From assembly GCF_009905375.1 (NCBI RefSeq), contig NC_133650.1:172688518-172752517 (forward strand): a DNA stretch of 64,000 nucleotides, written 5' to 3'. Source of the stretch: Apium graveolens. Lineage: Eukaryota; Streptophyta; Magnoliopsida; Apiales; Apiaceae. The notes below the pieces were generated by a model. The model made no database searches. It was given only the letters and a program-made list of their open reading frames with translations, and was not told where the DNA came from. Of the stretch, positions 1-10,936 are shown in pieces. The first letter of the stretch is position 1, and every line of letters starts with the position of its first letter. The translations under genes and the position numbers were made by a program.

Positions 1-2189
1 CCTCTGCCACAGAGGTGCATTCAAAACCTGAATTTGCTCTACTTTAAAGCACTCCTCTTTAGTTGTGGGTAATTTTATTTCCCTGAACACATTGAAAGTG
101 ACCTTCTGATCATGAACCTTCATCGTAAGCTCTCCTTTTTGCACATCGATCATAGTTCGGCCTGTAGCCAAGAATGGTCTTCCCAAGATAATGGGAATCT
201 TCTTATCTTCCTCGAAATTAAGAATTACAAAGTCAGCAGGGAAGAAGAGTTTATCCACCTCGACCAAGACATTCTCCACTATACCTCGTGGATAAGCGAT
301 GAAACGGTCAGCTAGTTGCAATGACATGTATATTGGTTTCGGCTCAGGCAGACCAAGCTTCTTGAAGATAGATAAGGGCATCAGATTGATGCTAGCTCCT
401 AAATCACATAAACACTTGTCGAATGACAAGTTTCCGATGGTGCAAGGAATAGTGAAGCTTCCAGGATCTTTAAGCTTCGGAGGCAACTTCTGTTACAGCA
501 CAGCACTGCATTCCTCCGTTAGAGCAACGGTCTCTAAGTCATCGAGCTTCACTTTCCGAGAGAGAATACCTTTCATAAACCTCGCATAGCTAGGCATCTG
601 TTCAAGAGCTTCAGCGAAAGGTATGTTGATATGAAGTTTCTTGAACACCTCCAGAAACTTCTCAAACTGCTTATCCAGCTTTTTCTTTTGCAGCCTTTTA
701 GGAAAAGGAGGTAAATGATAAATCTGTTTCTCCCCTGTATTACCCTCAGGAGGAGTGTATTCCACAGTAGTCTTCCTTGGTTCCACCTCTACTTTCTTCT
801 GCACATCTTCTTCAGCCATAACTGCATTTTCTGAATCTTGAGATTTTTCTAGCTCTTCGTCTTGCTGAACTTGGGGGCTTGCGACCTTTCCAGACTTTAA
901 GGTGATGGCGTTCACCTGTTCTTCAACTTCCCTCTTGCCTGGATTTGTTTCTGTTTCACTAGGAAGTGTTCATGGTGGTCGATTCAATAAGGCATTAGCA
1001 ATTTGCCCTATTTGGTTCTCTAGATTCTGGATAGAAACAGCCTGGCTTTGGCATATAAGAGCCTGGTTTTTGTACATAAGCCTCAACTCCTCCAATTCAT
1101 ATTTTTCATTTGAAGATAGACCTGCATCATTAGTTTGTTGTTGAAGTTGGAGTTGTTTTCTTGGTGTAAATTGTTGCTGAAAACCAGGAGGGTTAAATAG
1201 GTTATTTGCAAACTGCTGGAATGGCTGTTGCATCGCATTCTGATTGTTGCTCCAGCTGAAGTTAGGATGATTCCAGTTGTCAGGATGATAAGTGTCTGAA
1301 ACTGGTTGCTGCGATCTCTGAAAGTTGCTCACAAACTGAGCTGAGTCGCTAGATATAGCGCATTGTTCTGTCGCATGCGGACCTATACACAGCTCACAAA
1401 CACTAATTATCTGCTTAACACCATAGTTAGCCAGAGAATCGATCTTCATAGACAACGCCTTTAGTTGAGCAGTGATAGCTGTAGCTGTATCCACTTCAAG
1501 AACTCCTGCTACCTTGCCCTGTGGATATCTCTGGGTTGGATACTGATATTCATTAGCAGCCATCAGTTCAATTAGATCATAAGCTTCCTTATAGCTCTTT
1601 GCCCATAATGCTCCGCCTGATGCTGCATCGATCATGGGTCTGGACTGTGCTCCCAACCCATTGTAAAAACAAGTGATGATCATCCAATCAGGAATTCCAT
1701 GATGAGGACACTTCCTAAGCATCTCCTTGTAGCGCTCCCAAGCTTCACTTAGCGATTCTCCCGTTTGCTGTGCAAATTAAGTAATAGCATTCCTGAGTGC
1801 AGCTGTCTTCGCCATAGGGAAGAATTTATAAGAAACTTCTGAGCAAGATCTTCCCAAGTAGTAATCGAACCAGCTGGTAGAGAGTGTAACCAGCTCTTAG
1901 CCTTGTCCTTCAGAGAGAATGGGAACAGTCTTAGCTTCACAGCATCTTCAGAAACACCGTTGAACTTGAAGGTGTCGCATATTTCAATGAAATCCCTAAT
2001 GTGTGTATTGGGATCTTCCGTTGGAGAACCCCCAAACTGGACTGAAGTCTGTACCCATTGAATTATGCCAGGCTTGATCTCAAAGGTATTAGCTGTGATA
2101 GCTGGCCGGACAATGCTAGATTGAATGTCATTGATCTTGGGTTGAGAAAAATCCATCAAGGCTTTCGTTCGTGCTGCTGGATCTCCCAT
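1..2189 (-). pseudogene. Element A: broken Athila-type Ty3 gag and protease
   Basis: Gag starts at the ATG whose complement is at 2187-2189 (MGDPAARTK). Three blocks follow on the minus strand: capsid-like gag to about 1749, gag continuation 970-1722, and gag C-terminus 493-915. The same reading sense continues to base 1 with a retroviral-type aspartic protease whose active-site region reads DLGASINLMPLSIFKKLG near 349-405. The gag has the RDFIEICDTF and AKSWLHSLP motifs usual for Athila/Tat-type Ty3 gag. A one-base loss near 1825 shifts the frame, a TAA follows shortly after it, and a second TAA sits near 493; both stops look like CAA codons with C changed to T. RT and integrase would lie left of the window. 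Clade assignment is from motif memory; the broken state is seen directly. Confidence 0.85.
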
Positions 2190-2290
2190 TGTAATGAGTA
2201 CCTGAAACACAAACAAATAAACTGTGAAAGTAAAAGAATCCGAGTCAGTGAACTTTAACGACCACTGATGATAAGCACATAAACTAAACT

Positions 2291-3821
2291 TGTTAGGGCG
2301 AAAACACGCGCTAATATTCACGCAAGTATACGCGTTCGCAAGTAGTATAAGATATAAATCAGATTCGTTCCCACAGAGACTGGTTTAGGTTAAGTTCAAT
2401 TTATGCACCTATGCAACAATGTATGGTTATCGCTCAATGCTAAGACAAATAACAAATTGGGTTTTTATTAAACTAAGAGATTATACTAAATAACATTAAC
2501 TAAGAGAATTGAAGTTGAATTACTATATATGACAAACATGGGATCCTAACTTCATTAAATACTTCATTCAATAGCCTTATTGTTTTTAACCTTAGCATGT
2601 GATGGTGATGACACTAATCAGATAACACGAAACTGATAAACGCCAACTTTCGTTGCACGAGTACCATTCTACCAGACATCCACAAAAGAGATAGAAGCTA
2701 AATAGGCACCAATTATATTGAGACCCTATATGTCTATAGAATTTGACAGCATAACGGTTTAAGCACAAGTTATCTATCTTGATTACATAGGGCAAGTAAA
2801 ACGGTTAGAGTTACCTACGAATCATGCATACAATACATGAACCTATGCTAGCATGGCAAGTTCTAAACCTCTATATTCACTGTCGCTTCAATAAAGATTA
2901 ACACGCTATCTTATATGTTAGCTACGCACATAAGATGAATAAGCACAACCATACTAGGATATCAATCAATCACCACACACCAAGATATCAAAATAATTAA
3001 CTATTGAAATCCATAAGTAAATCCGCTAGAATCCCATGACAACGATTAGCCCATAATCGAACTCATCGTCACCATGGGTTCCAATGAAAGCATGGTATAA
3101 ACAAGGTCTTAATAAACTAAATAATAATCAAAGTACGAATAAACGAGATCTAGGTTCAACAAGAACGAAAACGAGCATCCAAACTTACAACTAATTCAAA
3201 GAATCACAAGTTAAAAACAAGATCTTCTTTTTCGGAGTTGTTCTGTGCTTCTAGGTCTTCTCCTTGGTATCCCAATCTTCCCGGATGATGAAAACCCTTT
3301 TTTTTAAGTATATATACGCCCCTAGTGGACCTGAACCCTTAAAATCGTCAAATTCTACTAAAAAAAGGCTTTTTCAGCGAAATCAGCGACCAGCCGCCTC
3401 CTGAGCGGCCGCTCAGCTCTCCTGAGCGGGCGCTCAGCTCTCTGAGCGGGCGCTCAGCTCTCTGAGCGGGCGCTCAGCTCTCTGAGCGGGCGCTCAGCTC
3501 TGCTAAGCGGGCGCTCAGCTACTGACTGGAAAAATATTCTAATGAATCTTGTTTTGACCATAACTTGAGTTCTACTCGTCAGAATTAGGCGATTCAACTG
3601 CCCACGCGAAGCTATTGAGATTCTCTACAACTTGACAATGGCCTTGGCTTCCAATTCTGATCACTTTTAATCATATTTCCTTTAAAAGCTCTTTTCTTCA
3701 TTTAACTAATACCTGAAATGCAATAACACAAAAACACATCAAAATACCAACAACTTGAGTCCAAAACACCAATTTAAGCTTGTAATAAAGCATTCCAAGT
3801 GGATATAAAATCCACTTATCA
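2291..3821 (-). repeat. Element A 5' LTR (approximate)
   Basis: On the minus strand the proposed LTR begins TGATAAGTGG at 3821, exactly where the X accessory ORF stops making sense, and may end ...CCCTAACA at 2291. Just inside its start is a perfect inverted repeat (AAGTGGAT, 5-base loop, ATCCACTT; 3796-3816). Between 2290 and the gag start is a short leader ending in a pyrimidine-rich tract and CAG. I do not recognise a primer binding site there, so the inner LTR boundary is uncertain; the outer one is firmer. The second LTR is outside the window. Confidence 0.55.
3401..3519. repeat. Tandem 20-bp palindromic repeats in LTR A
   Basis: Six copies of a 20-21 bp unit of the form CTGAGCGGGCGCTCAGCTCT start at 3401, 3422, 3442, 3462, 3482 and 3503. 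Every copy contains the self-complementary CTGAGCG...CGCTCAG. The block is strikingly GC-rich in an AT-rich region and, if transcribed, would fold into a row of short hairpins. The first copy has GGCC instead of GGGC and the last has CTAAG instead of CTGAG. Confidence 0.9.
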
Positions 3822-4318
3822 ACTTCCAATATCCTGAAGCTCCTCTAGAACCCACTTAGCCCACTCTACAAGAAAATCAGGGGTGATATCCTTATGAGTA
3901 GCCTCAGCAATCCTCACAGCAGCTGCTCTCCGAAACACCTGGAGCCTCTCTCTGAGTCGCCTCTCACCACTCACGACATCTCTGGTATGCATGATATGTA
4001 ATAACTCCTGAATCTGACCCCGTAGGAATCGCCGCTCCATAAGGCAAGCCTCAAACTGATGATATGGGACAGGATAGGAAATGAACTGAAAAGGTTCACC
4101 TGTAACTAAGTGACCAATAAGACCTGAATCAGCAGGTGGGGGTCCTCTAATAGGTGGCCTCATGCCTGGGGGTGGAATAGCCTGCAGTGGTATAGGCTAC
4201 AACACGGGTGAGGTAAAATAGCCAACACTGGTGGAACAACAGGACGTGGATCTAAAGATGGTTCTCCAACTGAGGGCTCTGAGTGATCAGCTGGTACGGG
4301 GACGAAAGAGTCGGCCAT
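3822..4318 (-). pseudogene. Element X: proline-rich pre-gag accessory ORF, truncated
   Basis: On the minus strand an ATG at 4318-4316 (MADSFVPVPADHSEPS) opens a proline-rich stretch. One frameshift near 4200 moves it into the frame open at 4163-3819. That part continues proline-rich (MRPPIRGPPPADSG) and then becomes helical and charged (ERRLRERLQVFRRAAAVRIA ... FLVEWAKWVLEELQD). It sits between the X primer site and where gag should be, the same place as the accessory ORFs of B, D, E and F. Insertion of element A cuts it. I do not recognise a named domain. Unlike B, D and E it has its own ATG. Confidence 0.6.
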
Positions 4319-4500
4319 CGCTGCTATCTGAAATCATATCGCAATATAAGAATCTCAAACCACAACGTGAATTAAACTAATACATGTTATACCATCGCAC
4401 TCATCCTCTCAACATCCTATCTTTCTATTTCCTTATTTCTAATCCTAACCCTGTACCCATCCCGTTAACCTAGGCTTGTGTCAGTGACTTTTAACCTGTA

Positions 4501-4512
4501 GCTCTGATACCA
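4501..4512 (-). other. Element X primer binding site (initiator Met tRNA)
   Basis: The minus strand reads TGGTATCAGAGC just after the LTR, the usual complement of the 3' end of plant initiator methionine tRNA. Confidence 0.85.
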
Positions 4513-4516
4513 AACC

Positions 4517-7500
4517 CGTGGCGCCCTCCAAACCTGGGTCAGAAGTTTGGGGTCCAAACACACACCTTAATTATAACTTGCTTATAACAATATTAAAGAT
4601 AATAATAATATGCAGTGACCCTACTTATCAAGTACCACAGATCGTAACAGGTTAAAGTATGCACACAAGCCACACACACACACTTATATTACAAACGCCC
4701 AAATCCCAACTATTCAAACTTATAAATGAATATTAAACATTATTACAAACTTCATAAACTTAAACTATTTCAAAAGCTGTCAGCTAGCTTAACTCGATCA
4801 ACCTGGACCCCTAGCTCTCGCACTGGATTGGGGATCCTCGCTACCAACAGGTTCCTTCTTAACTGGAAAAGAACATAAACAACATCGCACAAATGAGCTA
4901 ACTAGCTCAGCAAGTCACATTGACAAGACTGAGAATAATGATCATCAAGTGAAAAAAGTTAAGGTATCAAGTGAACAATGATTAATGATTTAGAATTGGA
5001 TATTATATTTTTATTTTAAAAACCAAGGTTAGGCTGCTGATCAGTCACGCACTAACCCCGTGCAAGGCACACAGCTCTGCTCTAATTAATGGATCCAAGA
5101 CACACATTGGCCTAACTTGACCACCAATCTGGTCTGACCACGAATCTGGTCCACAATTTTATAAAACAATCCAATTCTATCATAATAATAGAATAAACAA
5201 TGAAAAGCAATAAACAGAATTATAAAAAATATTGGATTTCCGATCATGAGATGGTTTCAATCTTCACAAGGAAACAATATGGCAATTTCAAAGAATGGCT
5301 ATCAGGTGATGAAAGAATTGGATAACAAAAGAATCAAAGTTTCAAGGTTATAAGGATTTGGTCTTTCAAAGCTTATGGTACAATGGTTTGAATATGTAAG
5401 CAATCTTGATTCAGTGTTTGGTATTTAGTTTGTATGTATTTGTGGAGTAGTATCGTATCTCAGTGGTTTTATTCGGGTAATAAACAATCAATGGTTCAAA
5501 AGAATAAGGTTTACGGCTCAAGGATCAATAACTGGAATCAAGGATTATGGTTCAGTGCTTCAAAACACTTGCAATATAAAACAGGGATATCAATTATCTA
5601 TAATATATCTCGAGAAAGTTTAGAACACTTTCCTGGTACTAGCTTGCTAAACTTTACCAATTTCCAATCACAATCTCCTACTCCTCGACTATCTGTTTCC
5701 CTTTCCTACGCCTTGCCTCTTCTGCTCACATAACATAAGTATTCATTTATTACTCAACTCATACGATTCTGTTTGGTATACACTTCTATCTACCCTTTGT
5801 TTTACCCGAATCTGACTAACGGATTGAAAGTTACGCTAAAAATAAGTAAACAATGAACATATAGACCGACAGTCAAATAACAAGTCACATATAACACAAA
5901 TATATCAAACAATCAATGACATTCCATTTATAAAGAAGTCTCGGGTCATAAAAAGGCTTTCGGGTATTTAATATGATTTTTAAAATATTTTTCGGAATTA
6001 AAACGGGTCGTTGGGTAAATTTTAAAGCAATAAACAGGGTTCAGTTGGCCAAATCTGGCTTTAAAATAATTTTATAATAATTATTGAGCCTTGAAAACAA
6101 TTTAAAATAATATTTTAAAGCTTGAAACTATTTTTCGAAATTTTTAAATCATTTATAAATAATTAAATCTAGTTAAATAATTAATTAAAATCAATTATTA
6201 ATTAATTAAATTAATTAATTCATTAATTGACCAATTTATCAATTAATTATTAACTAAAATTAATTAACTAATTAATTCATATTTATTTTTGAATTAAAAA
6301 TGATATTTGGAATTAAAATAAATTTTTTTGGAATTTTCAGTAATTAAAAACGAATTTTTATAATTAAAATAAAAAGGAAATATAATTTTTAAATAATTTA
6401 TAAACAGGAATCCCTTATTTGAAAAATTTACAAACTACAGGGACCAAACTGCATCGTTCTTAAAACTACAGGTACTAAACTGCAATTTTACAAGGGTTCG
6501 CCGGAAAACAATCGGGGTTCGCCGGAGAAGACGATTCTGGCGTCCTCACCCCACCATCACCTCCAGATCACAACTACAATTCACAAGGAACACAACCATG
6601 TAATCAAATCATTCAGATAATCCCTGAGTTGGCCGGAAATTGGCCGAGAAGTTCGCCGGTTTCCGGCGAACTCGAAGAAACTTCAAAACACAACTCCCTT
6701 TAAATCAGGGATCGTCTGTTAACATACTATATACCAATCGATTGCAAATTTCAAGGGGAACAAAACCCACCCATCTAGAACATCTAATAACCCCTGGAAC
6801 AAAAAGCCCTAAATTACAATTAAGAACATTCATACGGGTTATAAACCCTAATTTCAAAATTCAAAAACAAACTCAATTTTGAACATGTTATTGAACTCTA
6901 AATTAGTCATATGACATATCAAAATCATCAGGAAAACAAGCTCTACAACATGCAATCATCAAATCATTCGAACAATCATACGTACAAAAATTCATATTTT
7001 TAATCAAAATAGTTCGAAATTAATAAAAATTATAGAAAATAAACCTTTGATTATGCAGTGATATGAAACACAAATTCTGATAGTACTCCTTAAACCCTTC
7101 GATTTGGTTATTCGAGCTTTCCAAACAAAGATCAATAACACCTCCGATTTGCAGTTTGATTCTTGAAAGGTTATATGAATATAAGTATTTTCTCTGTAAA
7201 ATTATATAATTACTGTTTGCAAATAATTTTCGGTATGAAATAAAGTACGGTAAATGTTATTTATAATTACGGAAAATTAGTATCCCGTTGGATCACTCCG
7301 GATATAAAATAGTACGTTTATCTATAAAAACGGATCCAAACGGTATCGGTTTTCGGGATAATTATCCAAATCAGTACAATTTGTACTCCGGTCTTGGTCT
7401 CAGCGCCTGGTTACACGTATTAAGAGGTGATAATTGTAATAGTTTAATAAAAAGATCATGTTTATCGAAAATATGAGTTTTATTGATTTACCGAAACGAA

Positions 7501-7942
7501 TAATGTATCGAAAATATTGGTCAGGACCCGCACAGGACAAACTGTACGCCGTATCAAAAAAGTCAAAAGATGGAAAATGCTCGGAATATTACAATTGGGT
7601 TAGGAAGGATTCTCGGAAGAGTTTCGGGTTATAAAAACATAAAAACGAGTGAAGTCGGCTGGTTCCTGATTATATAAAATAGTTTATAAATACTCGAAAA
7701 AAGAAATTATAAAATCCATAAATTTCCTATTAAATCATAAATCATCATAAAAATAAATAGGAAAATATGACAATTATCTAAATTTTATTTTGGACATATA
7801 AAAATTAAAATACTCAATTTATATTATTTTTAAACATCCAAACACATATACCACCTAACAAATAATTCACAGAATAAATGCTGAACATGCATAATATTTA
7901 TCTATTTGCAAAATAATTACATTATATATCCCAGATATTATA
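4517..7942 (-). repeat. Element X 5' LTR
   Basis: About 3.4 kb of AT-rich sequence runs from TATAATATCTGGG at 7942 to the primer site at 4512. The start abuts the B integrase reading frame exactly, which fixes the insertion point. The same LTR start and downstream sequence recur on the plus strand from 28589, which confirms a repeat family. The expected TG...CA ends read TA...CG here, consistent with decay. The ORF-sized open stretches at 5434, 6640 and 7288 on the plus strand are antisense to the element, and I see no protein support for them. Confidence 0.75.
4894..4909 (-). promoter_or_regulatory. Conserved LTR hairpin TGAGC/GCTCA (X)
   Basis: TGAGC-TAACTA-GCTCA, a perfect 5-bp inverted repeat, preceded on the sense strand by CTTGC. 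The same arrangement occurs in the B, D, F and (degenerate) E LTRs. Its role is unknown. Confidence 0.7.
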
Positions 7943-8943
7943 GTCCGCGTACTTCCTTTGTCTATCCTGAGCAGCAATGAGTCTCTTCTTGATCACAGTG
8001 ACGGTGTCCTTCATTTGCTGAATCAATTCAGGTCCAAAAATCTTTCCTTCTCCAACTTCATCCCAACTCGTCGGTGTTCTACACTTTCACCCATACAAAG
8101 CTTCGTATGGTGGCATGCCAATATTTGAATGGTAACTATTGTTATATGAGAACTCTACGAGTGGTTGATGATCGTCCCAACATCCTGAAAAATCAATTGC
8201 ACAACTTCGCAACATATCTTCAATGGTTTGGATTGTTCGTTCGCTTTGGCCATCGGTTTGTGGATGGTATGTCGTGCTCATGTTTAGTTTTGTTCTGAGA
8301 TTTTCTTGAAATTGCCTCCAGAACCTCGAATTGAATCGCGGGTCTCGATCCGAAACTATCAATATAGGTACACCATGGTGTAACACAATTTCGCGTACAT
8401 ACATATGAACTAGTCTGTCTAACGAAGACTTCTCATTGATTGAAAAAAATGAGCCGACTTCGTAAGGCGGTCAACTATCACCCAAATTGTGTCGTGTCCA
8501 GAACGTGTTCGCGGTAATCCCACTACAAAATACATGGAAATATTTTCCCACTTCCATTCTGGAATCTTCAATGGTTGAATCAAACCACTTGGTTTCTGAT
8601 GTTCTGCTTTAACTCTTTGGCATGTGTCACATTTTGAAACCCATTCTGCAATTTCTCTTTTCATGTTCGGCCACCAAAAACTCTTCTTCAAATCATGGTA
8701 CATTTTGGTACTTTCCGGGTGAATAGAAAATCTTGGGTTGTGTGCTTCTTGCAAAATATCCTTCTTCAATTCAGTCACATTTGGAATCCAAATTCTTGTC
8801 GAAAACCTCAATACACCTTGTTCGTCTTTTTGTGTACATATCTCTTCTCCTGTCAACTGATTATTCTCTTGAGTCATTACTTCATCTTGGCATTTCCTTA
8901 TCCTCTCTAGTAGTGTTGGTCGAAAAGTAATGGCATAACACAT
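7943..8943 (-). pseudogene. Element B: Ty3 integrase, truncated by X
   Basis: The zinc-binding HHCC domain (IHPESTKMY ... CDTCQRV) and catalytic core are readable in two blocks, 8419-8943 and 8087-8404. The core has [13 protein letters not shown] and [15 protein letters not shown] with the expected Asp and Glu. The first catalytic region reads MYFVVGLP where the family has MDF, so the first Asp is lost. A frameshift separates the blocks at about 8410. Past 8087 the frame is shifted again but stays recognisable to RKYAD, where the X LTR begins at 7942. The C-terminal chromodomain, polypurine tract and 3' LTR of B are therefore not in this window. Confidence 0.88.
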
Positions 8944-8955
8944 TTCTTCCGCTCC

Positions 8956-10102
8956 TCAATGTTCACAAAGTTCTAATTGAAATTTTTCAACTTCATCAGA
9001 TAATTCCTTGGGCATTGTTATCATACTTAGCTTTTCCTTCCTACTCAGAGCATCTTCTACCATATTGGCCTTTCCCGGGTGATATTGTATCGAACAATCG
9101 TAGTCTTTGATCAATTCAAACCATCGGCGTTGTCTCATATTTAGCTCCTTCTGATTAAAGAGGTACTTCAGACTTTTGTGATCTGTGTATATCTCGCACT
9201 TTTCCCCATATAAGTAGTGTCTCCGTAGTTTCAAGGCAAACACTATTGCGGCTAATTCTAAGTCATGAGTCAGGTACTTTTGTTCATGTGGTTTAAGTTG
9301 TCTTAAAACATATGTTATCACCTTCCCGTGTTGCATCAATACGAATCCAAGTCCTTTATAAGAGGCACCACTGTATATCACAAAATCTCCCTTGTCATCT
9401 GGTAATGCTAAAACTGGAGCAGTTACCAATCTTTTCTTAAATTTTTGAAAACTACTTTCACATTTCTCCGTCCATTCAAACTTCTCATTCTTCCTTGTCA
9501 ATTTGATTAATGGTACGGCAATCTTCGAAAAATCTTTTATAAATCTTCTGTAGTATCCCGCTAGTCCCATAAAACTTCTCACTTCTATTAGCGTATTTGG
9601 TCTCTCCCAATTCATTACAACCTCAATCTTTTCAGGATCTACTCTAATTCCTTAACTTCCAACAATATGTCCTAGAAATCTTACTTTAGTTAACCAGAAC
9701 TCACATTTCGAGAACTTGGCATACAATCTCTCCTTTCGCAATACTTCCAAAGCTATTCTTAGATGTTCCGCGTGATCAACTTCTGTCTTTGAGTCTACTA
9801 AAGCATCATCAATGAAAACTATGACAAACTTGTCCAAGTACTCCTTGAATACACGATTCATTAAGTCCAAGAAAGCAGCCGGTGCATTTGTTAACCCAAA
9901 AGCCATAACGAGAAATTTGTAATGTCCATATCTTGTTCAAAAAGCCATTTTCGGTATGTCTTCAGACTTAATCTTCAATTGGGGGTATCCCGATCGCAAA
10001 TCAATCTTTGAAAAAATAGGAGGCTCCTTGAGTTGGTCAAACAGATCATCAATCCTAGGAAAAGGGTATCTATTCTTAATCGTCAACTTGTTCAATTCTC
10101 TG
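8956..10102 (-). pseudogene. Element B: reverse transcriptase (5'-deleted) and RNase H
   Basis: The RT palm is present from [20 protein letters not shown] through the FIDDAL catalytic motif (9652-9906). The connection and RNase H follow at 8956-9615 ([39 protein letters not shown]). Breaks: a frameshift near 9930, a stop at about 9650, and the first RNase H Asp changed to Gly (IYSGASYKG). Everything N-terminal to ELNK is missing: the RT fingers, protease and zinc knuckles have been deleted and the RT is joined directly to gag. The sequence resembles the RTs of D and E, so it belongs to the same Tekay/Del-like group. Confidence 0.9.
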
Positions 10103-10870
10103 ATTCTGGCCCTTGTAACTTGAGTCTTCTTCTCCTGTTTCAAATCTCCTTTTCTTTTTGTCGTTCTCCTTTTGATTCTGCTCACTCTCGCCTTCGATTA
10201 CCATCGCCTTCTGAACTACTTCAGCATAAGTAGTCAACTTAAAAGCTGCCACACGACTCCTTATCCAAGGCTTCAATTCCTGTTGGAACCTTTTTGCCCT
10301 TTTCTCTTCAGAATCAACATACTCTCCCATAAACCTAGAAAGTTATGTAAACCTCTTCTCGTATTCTCCAGCTGTCATATTGTCTTGCTTCAACTTGAAG
10401 AATTTCATCTCTATTTGTGTTTGCATATAGCGAGGAAAATAATTATCCAAGAACATTCTCTTAAACCTATCCCAAGTAATAACTTCAGCAGCTTCTAAAG
10501 CCTTCGCTGTCTCCCACCAATAGTTCGATTCACCTTTAAGAACATAAGTGGCATACTCCACCTTCTGATTATTTCCAACATTTGTTAAGGCATAAGCCTT
10601 TTCCATCTCCTTGAGCCAAGCATGAGCTTCTACTGGGTCTCGAGTTCCTCTAAATTCTGGGGGTTTTACAGATTGAAATATTTTGAAAGTAGTGACATTT
10701 GCTGGGGGTGGTTGAGGTGGTTGCATTAGTTGAAGAAGTTGTTGTTGTTGGGCTATAGTAGCAGTTTTTTGGCGTACCAATTCCATAAGTTGTGCTATAT
10801 CAGGGTTTTAGTTCTCTCCTTCACTTTCTTGGTTATTTGTAGGTCTTCCTCTGGCTCCTCTAGGTGCCAT
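10103..10870 (-). pseudogene. Element B: gag N-terminal and capsid part
   Basis: Gag starts at the ATG at 10870-10868 (MAPRGARGRP). A stop near 10810 (TAG-like decay) precedes the open block 10343-10786, which carries the Ty3 gag capsid motifs (VKPPEFRGTRDPVEAHAWL; NYWWE; NYFPRYMQ; EYEKRF). A stop after EKRFT separates it from 10076-10330 (RFQQELKPWIRSRVAAF). The frame is then joined abruptly to RT at about 10103. No CCHC zinc knuckle remains, whereas gag of D and E has three. Element C interrupts the leader 61 bases upstream of this start. Confidence 0.87.
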
Positions 10871-10931
10871 TTTCTGAAATAAGTGTTATGCAGTTTGAGT
10901 GACGCAGAAACTAGGGTATTATTTGCATTCA

Positions 10932-10936
10932 GCATG
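10932..10936. repeat. Target site duplication of element C, left copy (GCATG)
   Basis: GCATG here and at 18001-18005 directly flank the two ends of element C. Removing C and one copy restores a continuous B leader. Confidence 0.9.

Noticed and set aside
3401..3519. Transcription terminators from GC-rich hairpins
   Set aside because: A tandem LTR repeat in a eukaryote; no reason to infer bacterial-type termination.
5434..5733. 99-codon plus-strand ORF in LTR X
   Set aside because: Antisense within an LTR, no recognisable motif, ordinary chance length in decayed repeats.
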